From positions 1 through 49,229 of the forward strand of contig JAHHIH010000032.1 of assembly GCA_019358835.1 (NCBI GenBank): a DNA stretch of 49,229 nucleotides, read 5' to 3'. This document shows positions 26,411 to 34,954 of the stretch, piece by piece. Position 1 is the stretch's first letter; the number at the start of each line of letters is the position of its first letter. The notes under the pieces are model-generated. The model ran no database searches, was not told where the DNA came from, and saw only the letters and a program-made list of their open reading frames with translations. This DNA is from Tildeniella torsiva UHER 1998/13D. Its GTDB lineage: Bacteria; Cyanobacteriota; Cyanobacteriia; Phormidesmidales; Phormidesmidaceae. The position numbers and the translations under genes are program-made.

Positions 26411-26637
26411 AGGACTGCGCTGGAAGCTACCTTTGCAGCGTAGCCTAACCCGCGATCGCAGAGAACATCGTTAGAGCGCCCTGGCGCTGCGACAGTGCCT
26501 CGGTAGCATAGGTGCAGCGCAAAATTTTCAGGGGGCGATCGCGCTGGGTAAATGCCTTTCGCCCCCTGGCCTGCGTCATGTTTTGACCCAGAGCCTAGAA
26601 CTTGCCCAGCCAGCCGAGGAAACCCTGCTTGCTGACC

Positions 26638-27771
26638 CTAGCGACAGTTGCCTCGCGACCAACCCCATTCCTCTACCCCAATGGAGATCTGGGAGCCTGG
26701 GCGAGGATTGCCGCCACTGAGGTCAACCAGCGCCAGCTCCGTCGCGGCCCGAAAAGAGCCCCGATAAACCGGCTGTCCCTGGGCGTTGTTGCGATAAAAC
26801 CGCAGGGCTGACACCGTAGACTCTGCGCCCGATTGCTCCCAGCGAATTTCTGTGAACCGTTGATTGGCGACCTCAGTACGGTACTGCCATCCATTTTGCA
26901 TCTGCCCAGTACAGACGACAGCCCCGGCAGCTGGAGGAGCAACGGGGGGCTGGGTGCTGGCCTGCTGACCGCTAAATTGAATGAAGAAAGGCTGACCATC
27001 TAGGGTGCCATTTGCCGAGATGCTGAGAATTGAGTTATTCAGGCCGTAGCGAATATTGGCAGGCCCCTGGGCATCTGCGTTACCCGAGGAGGTGAGATTT
27101 AGGACGATCTCGTCGGCAGTTTTTCGGGTCTGCTGCCCTGCAAACGCGATATTGTTGCCATCGGCCAGGCGAATCGACAGCTTAGCGCTGTCATCGGCCT
27201 GAACGGTCACCGTTGCAAAAGAAATAGTCTGGTTCGGACGGCCCTGAAGACCGAACACGCCTTGACCTTGCTGGGCCAGGGTCACCACGCTAGCGACCGG
27301 GGGACGGCTGACACTGTCGTCGCCAATGGTGAAACGAATCGACAGGGGCTGGCCATCGATAGTGCCACTGCCGCTCAGGGAGATCAGATTGCTGTCCTAG
27401 TAGCGAACGGTGAGCGTTCCCGTGGCATCAGCCGCGCCTGCACTGGTCAACTGGATTTGGGCTTCACCCGCACTGCGGCTGACCAGTTGCCCCTCCCACC
27501 GCTGCAAGTTGCCATCCGCCAGGCGCAGAGAAACTTCAACCTGCTAATTGGGGCGGCTGGTCACGGTGACGAACGTCACGGTTTGACTGGGGCGACTGCC
27601 AATGGATAGGGTTCCTTCCCCTTCTCCCACCAAGTTCAAGTCGGCCTGCTGAGCGAGAACCGTGGAGGAAGCCATGGGCACGGCTGCCCCAACGATCTAG
27701 GGAGTACTCATCACCGCGACGACAGCGCCATAAGCCAAAGCCGAACAGGCCAGAATCGAGCGAATTTTCAT
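26638..27771 (-). pseudogene. secreted repeat protein gene with three in-frame TAG codons
   Basis: One reading frame runs from the ATG at 27771 (AGAAGG just upstream) to the stop at 26638, 378 codons including the stop, without any frameshift. It is interrupted by TAG at 27699-27697, 27546-27544 and 27399-27397 (codons 25, 76, 125). The translation has a signal peptide (KIRSILACSALAYGAVVAVM ... VLAQQ), then two homologous segments of about 95 residues: GEGTLSIGSRPSQTVTFVTV ... VSLRLADG ... GTIDGQPLSIRF, and GQGVFGLQGRPNQTISFATV ... LSIRLADG ... GTLDGQPFFIQF. A Pro/Ala linker and a C-terminal domain starting VVCTGQMQNGWQYRTEV with two cysteines follow. Each TAG could come from CAG by one transition. 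The family is unknown. Only the last 216 codons are uninterrupted, and those lack a signal peptide. Confidence 0.8.
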
Positions 27772-28365
27772 ATCGATGACCTTCTGATAACTTTTGAACT
27801 CATTCAGAATGGCTTGCCTGGCGCTGGCGGCTAATTCTCTGGTGCGCTGTCAGCCCTCACCCATGGGTTGTTTTGCACAGTCGCGAACAGCAAAGGTGTT
27901 GAGGGCTGCACCGGCCATGGAGGCATCATAGGGTGAAGCAAACAGCTAAATTGAGGGCAATTTGCATCCCCTGAAGTTCCCTAGCAAGGCAGGGACAACA
28001 GTTTTTTTCCAGAGGGACTCTAGCAGAAAAACCGTTCTGACTCAATTGGGTAACTGAGCGTGCGGAGTATCTAACTTCAGGGATTTCGTCGGGTGGGCAT
28101 TGCTTTCAAGCGTTGATCGGTACCGCCGTCCGTCGGCGATTCCGGCACGGATACTCGTTCCGAGTCGGTTTCCGAACGCTCCGCAAATCGCCGCCTCAGC
28201 CCGGCCGAGGGCGTCAATCAACCCAGCGCCAGTGGCGTTGCTGACTCAAAGTATGAATTGGATCTTGTAAGCCTTATGACTCCGTTCAGAATTCCGCAAA
28301 ATCATACTGCTATTCAGCAACGCCCGCCAGTTTCGCCAAGGCCGTCACCCCGTTGTCAGGAGCCG
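27772..28365. other. intergenic region between sds and the amber-interrupted gene
   Basis: No ORF with coding character was found. It holds one copy of the palindromic element at 28136-28191 and presumably the promoter of the minus-strand gene ending at 26638. Confidence 0.4.
28136..28191. repeat. 56-bp palindromic element, intergenic copy
   Basis: It begins GCGATTCC, has the core ACTCGTTCCGAGTCGGTT and ends AAATCGC. Aligned without gaps it matches 48 of 56 positions of the copy at 33846-33901 inside the GGDEF gene. The GCGATTC and AATCGC ends are complementary, and ACTCG-ttcc-GAGT forms an internal hairpin. Confidence 0.8.
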
Positions 28366-29337
28366 CTAAGAAATACGCCGCAGCACATAGCTCGTCAGGT
28401 CTTGGAGCGCCTGGCGAGCGGCAGAGGAAGGCAGATGCTCTAAGCAAGCGGCCGCCAAGCGGGCATGGGTGGCGGCTAACTCGCGCGATCGGGCAATGCC
28501 GCTACTACTGTGTATTAGGTCAATGGCCTGGTCAAAATCGTCGGTCTCAGAAAACTCTCGCTCAATCAGAGTGGTGAGAAAGGGATGCTCGGCCATGGCA
28601 TAGAGCACCGGAGCCGTTAGGTTGCCGCTTTTTAGATCAGAGCAGGCGGGTTTGCCCAAGACTTCGTCAGAACTGGTGAAGTCAAGAATATCGTCTACCA
28701 CCTGAAAGGCGAGCCCTAAGTGCCGTCCGTAGTCGTAGAGCTGCTCGATCACCGTCTCCGACATGTCGCTCAGTACCCCGGCGGCCTTAGCACTGTTGGC
28801 CATCAGCGAGGCCGTCTTGAAATAGCTCTTGTCCAAATAGGCATCCATGGAGAGGCTGGTATCAAAGCGGTTCAGCCCCTGCTGAATTTCGCCTTCGGCC
28901 AGGTCCATAATCACCTGGGAGAGAAGCTTGACCACTCGCAGGTTATCCAAATTAGCCAGATACCACGAGGCCTGGGCGAACAAGAAATCCCCCGCCAGCA
29001 CCGCGATACGATTGCCAAAACTGCTGTGCACCGTGGGCACCCCCCGCCGCACGCTGGCTTCATCGACCACATCGTCGTGCACCAGGCTGGCTGTATGGAT
29101 CATTTCGGTAATCTCGGCCAGGCGACGGTGCTTGGGAGTGATCTCTTGCCCTGGCAGGGTGGCCTTAGACAGCAGCAGCACAATGGCTGGGCGTACCCGC
29201 TTGCCCCCGGCACCAAACAGATGCTCGGCCGCCGCCGACAAAATGGGATGCCGTGCCCCGACTAACCCCTTCAGATTTTGGGTCATCAGGTCAAGGTCGG
29301 ACTCAACTGGCGCGAAAAGAGAAGTTACTGAAGTCAT
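28366..29337 (-). CDS. sds: solanesyl diphosphate synthase
   Basis: 323 residues from the ATG at 29337 (the upstream TTG adds four residues). It is a trans-prenyl diphosphate synthase with GGKRVRPAIVLLLS, the first aspartate-rich motif LVHDDVVDEASVRRG, GDFLFAQAS, KTASLMANSAKAAG and the second motif FQVVDDILDFTSSD. The start TSLFAPVESDLDLMTQNLKG is typical of the cyanobacterial Sds group, which makes the C45 side chain of plastoquinone. It shares a neighbourhood with murI, as in many cyanobacteria. Confidence 0.93.
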   Translation of the reverse strand: MTSVTSLFAPVESDLDLMTQNLKGLVGARHPILSAAAEHLFGAGGKRVRPAIVLLLSKATLPGQEITPKHRRLAEITEMIHTASLVHDDVVDEASVRRGVPTVHSSFGNRIAVLAGDFLFAQASWYLANLDNLRVVKLLSQVIMDLAEGEIQQGLNRFDTSLSMDAYLDKSYFKTASLMANSAKAAGVLSDMSETVIEQLYDYGRHLGLAFQVVDDILDFTSSDEVLGKPACSDLKSGNLTAPVLYAMAEHPFLTTLIEREFSETDDFDQAIDLIHSSSGIARSRELAATHARLAAACLEHLPSSAARQALQDLTSYVLRRIS

Positions 29338-29878
29338 AGACCCCGGCAAGAGCGCTAAAGTTACGAATTTTTACATATTCTATCGCCATTCTAAGACAAC
29401 CCCCGAAGGAGTATTGGTAAAAACTCAGCCTCTTTCGCTGGCTAAAGCCCCGAGATCCTACCTCAGCCAACCGCTTCGCCTAGGGTCAAACCCATTGGCA
29501 GACAGGGGTTACAGCAGCTTGGGGCAGACGGTCGGCACCGGGCAAATACATCTAGTTAATTCCCCGAAGCTGCTCAAAATTTAAGCGACTTTACCCCTCC
29601 ATATTTCTGACCCGACCGGGGAATACCGTGATAGACTAAAACTTAAGAATTTCTCAAGAAAATAAGCAGAAGTCTGTAAGATTTTTTGACCAGCTCTGGC
29701 TTGTTTATTAATTCGAGGCGATCGCAGCGCTAGGTGGGTTTTCCACTGGTTTCGTCAGTGCTCGGTCATTTTTCCTGGCTTCTGTGGGTGTACCATCACC
29801 CAGACTTTTCGGCGAGCAAAATTTCTTCTTCAGAGAGGGGATTGGTTTTTGCGGCATTGAGGCTGCTTTACCACACCC
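29338..29878. other. upstream region of sds, no gene recognised
   Basis: This AT-rich sequence between sds (minus) and the small membrane ORF (plus) probably contains both promoters. No RNA or operator was recognised. Confidence 0.35.
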
Positions 29879-30046
29879 ATGGCTCGTCAAGTATTGACTG
29901 TTTTCTCTCATCCGCTGCTGTCGGCCATGACCTACTCTGCTTCTCTCGTCGTTATTCCACTACTGGCGATCGCCTATCTACTCCTGGTCTACGGCATGCT
30001 CGTGCTGGCCCAGCGCCTGAGCACAAGGCGTCGCTCCCAGGGTTAG
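29879..30046 (+). CDS. small single-pass membrane protein (55 aa)
   Basis: ATG at 29879 to TAG at 30044-30046. The peptide starts MARQVLTVFSHPL, has a hydrophobic helix (about 21-45, ASLVVIPLLAIAYLLLVYGM) and a basic tail ending RLSTRRRSQG. Its stop overlaps the convergent murI stop by 4 bp. The ribosome binding site is weak. The hydrophobic-then-basic layout suggests a real small membrane protein with a cytoplasmic C-terminus. No family was recognised. Confidence 0.45.
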   Translation: MARQVLTVFSHPLLSAMTYSASLVVIPLLAIAYLLLVYGMLVLAQRLSTRRRSQG

Positions 30047-30888
30047 CCTTTGGGGTTAGCGACCAGCTCTGGCAGGCAAATCTGGCGTACGGCAGGCTGA
30101 TGACCCAGCCACTGCACCGCCAGACGCTTAAACTCGGGAGCTGAACCACTCACGTAAAACTCCGTTGACCAGGCAGGGGTACTGCTCCGCAGGCCCAGGG
30201 CATCCAGTTCCTTAGCAGCGGCCGCCACCATCGAAATTGCTGGATCAACGTACTGCATCGTGGCGGGCAAAATTGGCCTGAGCACCGGGGCCAGGTGGGG
30301 ATAGTGGGTACAGCCATAGACCAGGGTGTCAATATTGGCGGCAATCAGCGGCTGTAGGTAGGTAAATGCGGTGCGCTGAGCCTGAGGATATTTAATCTGG
30401 TTCTGCTCAACAATGGGCACAAACTTAGGACAGCCCACCTCCCACACCCGACAGTCTGGGTTAATTTCTTGAATGGCGTGGGTATAAGCCCGACTGGTAA
30501 CGGTGGCCTGGGTGGCAATCACACCAATGCGACGCCCCCGCAGAGCTGCCGCCTGTGCCCCTGGTCGAATCAGCCCCAGCACCGGGAAGGGAAACTCGCC
30601 CTGCACCGGGTCAAGGGCCAAAGCCGAGCTGGTGTTGCAGGCCATAATCACCATCTTGGTGCCCTGATCGGCCATCCAGGTCAAGATTTGGCGCACAAAA
30701 TAGAGAATCTCTTCGGGCGATCGCGATCCGTAGGGCAGCCGGGCCGTATCGCCAAAGTACAGCACCGACTCGTTGGGTAGCTGGCGGTAGATTTCTCGCA
30801 GTACCGTGAGACCGCCGACACCGCTATCAAAAATGCCGATGGGGGCAGGGCGCTGAGCCAGCAGGCGATGGTCTAACCCGTTTTTCAT
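30043..30888 (-). CDS. murI: glutamate racemase
   Basis: 281 residues. IGIFDSGVGGLTVLREI opens the first domain, with YFGDTARLPYG next. The catalytic cysteines are C84 in MACNTSSAL and C193 in YGCTHYP. It supplies D-glutamate for peptidoglycan. It is distinct from the broader-family racemase at 3396-4184. Confidence 0.95.
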   Translation of the reverse strand: MKNGLDHRLLAQRPAPIGIFDSGVGGLTVLREIYRQLPNESVLYFGDTARLPYGSRSPEEILYFVRQILTWMADQGTKMVIMACNTSSALALDPVQGEFPFPVLGLIRPGAQAAALRGRRIGVIATQATVTSRAYTHAIQEINPDCRVWEVGCPKFVPIVEQNQIKYPQAQRTAFTYLQPLIAANIDTLVYGCTHYPHLAPVLRPILPATMQYVDPAISMVAAAAKELDALGLRSSTPAWSTEFYVSGSAPEFKRLAVQWLGHQPAVRQICLPELVANPKG

Positions 30889-31752
30889 GGGTGCTTATGC
30901 CTAGGGATGAAAAAATAATCTCACTGAGTCTACCGGTTTTTGGAACGGTCGTTAGCAGGTGTGAGGCAAAGTATTGGGAAGACCAGCAGCGCCAAGCCAG
31001 GCGCTTGTAGTATGCGGCCAGACCTGCCATAGAGCTGCCATACCACCGACACACCCCTGCGACATCGTTTCAGTAATCTAACGTTTGAGAAGTTTTAGCC
31101 CTCCGCTACAGTTCTCGGGCAACAGGTTCGGTTTTCTCAGGGGGGAAACCCCCACGGGTAAAACGACCAGATCCCTGAATATAGAGGTGTTCTTTAAGAC
31201 ATCAGCCTCAGACCCAAGGTTGGAACTGAAACATCTGATGCAGACCGCCCCGCCACAGTTGGTTAACCTGAAACTCAGGAAACAAAGTGACCCCTACCCC
31301 CGTCAGACGCATAACTACACCTGTAGTACTTTACGCAACCAGAAAGTTGTTATATTCTGGAGGAGTAAACTCATAATGGCTTCGAGTTTTGTTCGAGAAC
31401 TCTAGCCCACGGTTCCCACTTCAGGTTTTGCTCGTTTGGTCAATCTACAACTTTGGCAGACATCCCTCAGAGCAAGCATCGAATAGCAAGTCTGCATTGC
31501 GAGTGATGAACTTAATCCTGACCGTCAACGGTTAGCGAAGAAAACTGTAGAACCAGATTCTGCCGGGCTAGACCAGGAAAGGGCAGAGTCTATTCACACC
31601 ACATTTCCCCTGGCCCGGAGTTGAAGCTGGTAGCAACCGAGAACCCCAGCCTCTCTCAGCGATTCAGTCCAGGCGTTTCTAAATCAACTTTTTTGCTTCG
31701 GTTTTTTGGTTTCAGCGTTTGCCGCATCGTCAGTGGAGGAAAAGGTTAATTC
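30889..31752. other. long leader/intergenic region before the sigma factor
   Basis: 864 bp between murI (minus) and the sigma factor (plus). It has a strong Shine-Dalgarno (GGAGGAG, 31359-31365) in front of a nine-codon ORF (31376-31405), a TATATT box at 31351-31356, and an imperfect stem between CCGGGC (31563-31568) and GCCCGG (31613-31618 region). It may be a long regulated 5' leader; nothing was matched to a known RNA. Confidence 0.4.
31376..31405 (+). CDS. possible nine-codon leader peptide
   Basis: ATG GCT TCG AGT TTT GTT CGA GAA CTC TAG encodes MASSFVREL. GGAGGAG lies 10 nt upstream, a better ribosome binding site than most genes here have. It is about 350 bp before the sigma factor ATG. 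It could be a leader peptide or chance; the overlap with a candidate -10 box weakens it. Confidence 0.25.
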   Translation: MASSFVREL

Positions 31753-32736
31753 ATGGCTAAAACAAAGACCCGCATATTGAAGAGCAAGCCCCTCTACAGT
31801 GCTGACGCTGTACGAACCTACCTCCATGAGATTGGCCGAGTACCGCTGCTCACCCACGAAGAGGAAATTATCTTCGGCAAGCAGGTGCAGGCCTACATGG
31901 CACTGCTAGAGCAAAAAGAAGGCCTGACAGAGTCGCTAGGTCACGAACCCACGTTGGCAGAGTGGGCCGCTGCCGCCGAGCTGAGCGAAGATAAGCTCAA
32001 CCAAACCCTGCGCCAGGGCGAGCGAGCCAAGCGCAAGATGATTGAGGCCAACCTGCGCCTGGTGGTGGCGATCGCCAAAAAGTACCAGAAGCGCAATCTA
32101 GAATTTTTAGACCTGATCCAGGAGGGCACCCTGGGCCTAGAGCGCGGCGTTGAGAAATTTGACCCCACCAAGGGCTACAAGTTCTCCACCTACGCCTACT
32201 GGTGGATTCGTCAGGCCATTACTCGGGCGATCGCCCAGCAGGCGCGCACCATTCGCCTACCCATCCACATCACCGAAAAGCTCAACAAGATCAAGCGGGT
32301 GCAGCGCGAGCTGTCTCAGCAGCTGGGCCGCAGCCCCAACGCCAACGAAATCGGTGAGGCGCTGGAGCTAGAGCCCAAGCAGATTCGCGAGTTTTTGGTG
32401 CTGGCACGGCAGCCCATCTCGCTAGATGTACGCATTGGCGACAACCAGGATACCGAGCTGCAAGAGCTGCTGGAAGACGATGGCATTTCGCCCGAGACCT
32501 TCACCGCTCAAGAGTCGCTCAAGCAAGACATCCGTAATCTGCTGTCTGAGCTTACCCCTCAGCAGAAAGAGGTGATTACCCTGCGCTACGGCCTTGAGGA
32601 CGGCAACGAGCTATCCCTGGCCAAGGTGGGCACCCGCATGAACATCAGCCGCGAGCGAGTGCGCCAGCTCGAGCAGCAGGCGCTTAAGCACCTGCGCCGC
32701 CGCAAGGCCACTATGCATGGCTACATCGCCAGCTAG
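31753..32736 (+). CDS. group 2 RpoD-family sigma factor
   Basis: 327 residues. Region 1.2: [20 protein letters not shown]. Regions 2.1-2.4: [60 protein letters not shown]. Region 3 follows, and region 4 has [18 protein letters not shown] and the helix-turn-helix [20 protein letters not shown]. It lacks the long N-terminal extension of the primary SigA, so it is a group 2 (SigB/C/D/E-type) factor for alternative housekeeping-like promoters. I do not assign the letter. GGAGGAAAAGG precedes the ATG. A strong terminator follows. Confidence 0.9.
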   Translation: MAKTKTRILKSKPLYSADAVRTYLHEIGRVPLLTHEEEIIFGKQVQAYMALLEQKEGLTESLGHEPTLAEWAAAAELSEDKLNQTLRQGERAKRKMIEANLRLVVAIAKKYQKRNLEFLDLIQEGTLGLERGVEKFDPTKGYKFSTYAYWWIRQAITRAIAQQARTIRLPIHITEKLNKIKRVQRELSQQLGRSPNANEIGEALELEPKQIREFLVLARQPISLDVRIGDNQDTELQELLEDDGISPETFTAQESLKQDIRNLLSELTPQQKEVITLRYGLEDGNELSLAKVGTRMNISRERVRQLEQQALKHLRRRKATMHGYIAS

Positions 32737-32754
32737 GTTCTTTAGACCCTCGTC

Positions 32755-32802
32755 AATGCCCCTGGCGTTGGACTGTTCTAGTCCAACGCTAGGGGCATTT
32801 TT
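32755..32802 (+). terminator. rho-independent terminator of the sigma factor gene
   Basis: A stem of about 20 bp pairs AATGCCCCTGGCGTTGGACT with AGTCCAACGCTAGGGGCATT (one G-T wobble) around a 5-nt loop, followed by TTTTT. It starts 19 bp after the stop. The A-rich start lets it also serve the minus-strand GGDEF gene, which ends at 32823. Confidence 0.92.
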
Positions 32803-32822
32803 AGCTTTAGACATTCTTAGCT

Positions 32823-34628
32823 CTAGACAATCGGGCTGCTAACGCTGTAGAGCCAGGCTTCGGCCTGGGTTTGGTTGCGGCCAGAGTGCTTAGCCCGGTA
32901 GAGAGCCTGGTCGGCTTTGCTGATTAGGTCGTTGATATGGGGCAGCGACGATAGGGAACCGGGGTCAGCGCTGGCAGACCAGCAGGATAGCCCCACGCTG
33001 GCGGTTACCGAAAGGGGGCCGCTGCCGCTGTCAAAGGGGGTAGCCGCCACAACTCGGCGCAGCCGTTCCGCGCCGATCCAGGCCTGGGCTTGGTCAGTTT
33101 CGGGCATTAGCAAGATAAATTCTTCGCCTCCGTAGCGGGCCAGAATATCGCTCTGGCGCAGGTTGGCCTTGAGCCGTAGGGCAATATCGCGCAGCACGGC
33201 ATCCCCCACGAGATGGCCGTAGGTATCGTTGATCGCCTTGAAGTGGTCGATGTCGAGCATCAGTAGGGTGACCGGGCGGTTGAAGCGGGCCGATCGCACC
33301 ATTTCGCGGCTGGCTAGATCAATAAAGTGGCGGCGGTTGTAAACGTGGGTGAGGGAGTCGCGCATGGCCAGCTCTTCTAGCGCCTGTTGAGCGGCTTTAA
33401 TCTCGGTGATGTCTTCGACGGCACCTTCGTAGAACTGAATGGCACCGTTTGAGTCGGCGATTCCTGAAGGGAGCGCTTCGCGAACGGCTCTGGCCACCAC
33501 GCGCACCCACAGGTAGCGCCCATCGGGGCGCGACAGCTTGATTTCACAATCCTTGAGCGGGTTGGGCTGACTGAGGTAGTCGCTCCACAGCAAGGGTTGC
33601 CCTTGGTCAACCACCGGGCTACTCGGCTGGATGGGACTGGCGTCTAAAAAGGCGGTTACGTCGCTGAAGCCAAAGATGGTTAGCAGAGCCGGGTTGGCGT
33701 CTAGGGGGCGGCCCTCCACGCTAAATCGACATAGCCCAATGGGGACGTGGTGAATCAGGCTGCGGTAGCGGGCTTCCGACGCTTTCAGCCGGTCTGCCAT
33801 GTGCCGCGCCGCGCTGATGTCGCGCAGGTAGGTAACCAGGGCGGGGCGATTCCCGAAGGGATACTCGTTCCGAGTCGGTTCTAGAACGCTGCGCGAATCG
33901 CGATAGGCCAGGGTAGTGGCGTAGATCTCAACAGCTAACACCTGCCCCTGCTGACCCAGCAGCTGGCCCTCTTGAGGCCCGGCATCTTCAAGGACAGCAC
34001 TGCTCCCAGAGGTCGGCACTATCAGATCTGCCATCGCCAGTCGTCCGAGAGCTTGGGGGTCGCAGCCGACCCACTTCATCAGGCACGGGTTACCGTAGAC
34101 CAGGCGCTCGTCTTGAAAGATGGCCACACCAACATTGGCCTGCTCGACCATGGAGCGAAATAGCCGCAGCACAGCATCTTTGCCCTGCTCCGCCAAGGTG
34201 GAACAGGGCACTCGGCCTAGAGGCTCCGGGCCTACCTGAGCGGAGGCTGGGGTAGCGGGGCGATCGCAGCTGTCCCGCAGATTGTCAGCAGCCTCTAAAT
34301 GGTGCAGCGCTAGCTCGAAGCTGTGCATTGACTTATAGGCCTGGGCCAGCTGCCGATGGCATTCGTAGACGGCCTTGAGGTTGTGTTGCTCTAGGGCAAT
34401 GGCAATCGCCTGCTGAATCGATGCCACCGAGAGAGTCGGCTGCCCCTGGCCCAGGTGCACAGAGCCCAACCGCTGCAACGCCAGCACTTCGGCCTGGGGG
34501 TTGCAGCTGTGCTGGGCCAGACCCAGGGCCTGCTCAAAGGCCGTCAACGCCTGGGCATAATTGCCCTGGGTCAAAAAGTCTTCGCCGCTGCTGAGCCAGC
34601 TAGCCACTGGGTTAGGAAATAGAGTCAT
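32823..34628 (-). CDS. TPR-PAS-PAS-GGDEF diguanylate cyclase
   Basis: 601 residues from the ATG at 34628 (open frame to 34658). TPR-like repeats come first: GEDFLTQGNYAQALTAFEQA and YKSMHSFELALHHLEAADN. Two PAS domains follow, with MVEQANVGVAIFQDERLVYG and HHVPIGLCRFSVEGRPLDAN, the second ending in a PAC stretch (EGAVEDITEIKAAQQALEEL). The GGDEF domain has LTHVYNRRHF, LLMLDIDHFKAINDTYGHLV and the active-site RYGGEEF, so c-di-GMP synthesis is expected. No membrane helix is seen. Two palindromic elements lie within the PAS coding sequence (33457-33490 and 33846-33901), both in frame. Confidence 0.9.
   Translation of the reverse strand: MTLFPNPVASWLSSGEDFLTQGNYAQALTAFEQALGLAQHSCNPQAEVLALQRLGSVHLGQGQPTLSVASIQQAIAIALEQHNLKAVYECHRQLAQAYKSMHSFELALHHLEAADNLRDSCDRPATPASAQVGPEPLGRVPCSTLAEQGKDAVLRLFRSMVEQANVGVAIFQDERLVYGNPCLMKWVGCDPQALGRLAMADLIVPTSGSSAVLEDAGPQEGQLLGQQGQVLAVEIYATTLAYRDSRSVLEPTRNEYPFGNRPALVTYLRDISAARHMADRLKASEARYRSLIHHVPIGLCRFSVEGRPLDANPALLTIFGFSDVTAFLDASPIQPSSPVVDQGQPLLWSDYLSQPNPLKDCEIKLSRPDGRYLWVRVVARAVREALPSGIADSNGAIQFYEGAVEDITEIKAAQQALEELAMRDSLTHVYNRRHFIDLASREMVRSARFNRPVTLLMLDIDHFKAINDTYGHLVGDAVLRDIALRLKANLRQSDILARYGGEEFILLMPETDQAQAWIGAERLRRVVAATPFDSGSGPLSVTASVGLSCWSASADPGSLSSLPHINDLISKADQALYRAKHSGRNQTQAEAWLYSVSSPIV
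33457..33490. repeat. palindromic element fragment inside a PAS domain
   Basis: GCGATTCCTGAAGGGAGCGC followed by TTCGCGAACGG shares its GCGATTCCyGAAGGGA start with the element at 33846 but has a different core centred on GCGCTTCGCG. On the coding strand it supplies REALPSGIA within the second PAS domain, between VVARAV and DSNGAIQFYEG, without breaking the frame. Confidence 0.6.
33846..33901. repeat. 56-bp palindromic element inside a PAS coding region
   Basis: It runs from GCGATTCCCGAAGGGA through the core ACTCGTTCCGAGTCGGTT to GAACGCTGCGCGAATCGC; the ends GCGATTC and GAATCGC are exact complements. On the coding strand it gives about 19 residues (RDSRSVLEPTRNEYPFGNR) between TTLAY and PALVTYLRDIS, in frame. 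48 of 56 positions match the intergenic copy at 28136-28191. Confidence 0.8.
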
Positions 34629-34678
34629 CGCTGAACAGGCAGGGGGGCAACCAGACAACCTAGAAGCAGCAGCCCCGG

Positions 34679-34954
34679 CTAAAACTCCCCGGTAACGCGC
34701 TTCTCAAACTCTTGCCGCACGGCCTCGGCAATTTCGAGCGCCTCAGGATAAACATCGGCATGGAACTCCTTCAGCCAGGCGATCAGGCGGCTAAACTGGG
34801 CATTGCGCAATTCTAAATCGGCCTGAAAAATTGAGGCGGTGGCCATGTGCTGGGCGTAGCTGGGGGGGTGCCCCTGCTTCACAAACTGGGCCGTTAGGGC
34901 CACGAGGGCTTCTTTACGAACATCGGGCTGGCTGGAGGCCATCGGAAAGTCCAT
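34679..34954 (-). CDS. small conserved-looking soluble protein (91 aa)
   Basis: 91 residues, predicted mostly helical, no membrane segment: VRKEALVALTAQFVKQGHPP, YAQHMATASIFQADLELRNA, RLIAWLKEFHADVYPEALEI. I do not recognise the family. Its stop lies 51 bp upstream of the GGDEF gene start, so the two are probably cotranscribed and it may be a partner of that cyclase. Confidence 0.6.
   Translation of the reverse strand: MDFPMASSQPDVRKEALVALTAQFVKQGHPPSYAQHMATASIFQADLELRNAQFSRLIAWLKEFHADVYPEALEIAEAVRQEFEKRVTGEF

Noticed and set aside
26638..27771. Genetic code change using TAG as an amino acid
   Set aside because: Many well-identified genes in the window end in TAG at the expected position.
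28720..29265. 181-codon plus-strand open frame
   Set aside because: Antisense shadow of sds.
31085..31405. 106-codon open frame upstream of the sigma factor
   Set aside because: No coding character apart from its last nine codons, which have their own ribosome binding site.
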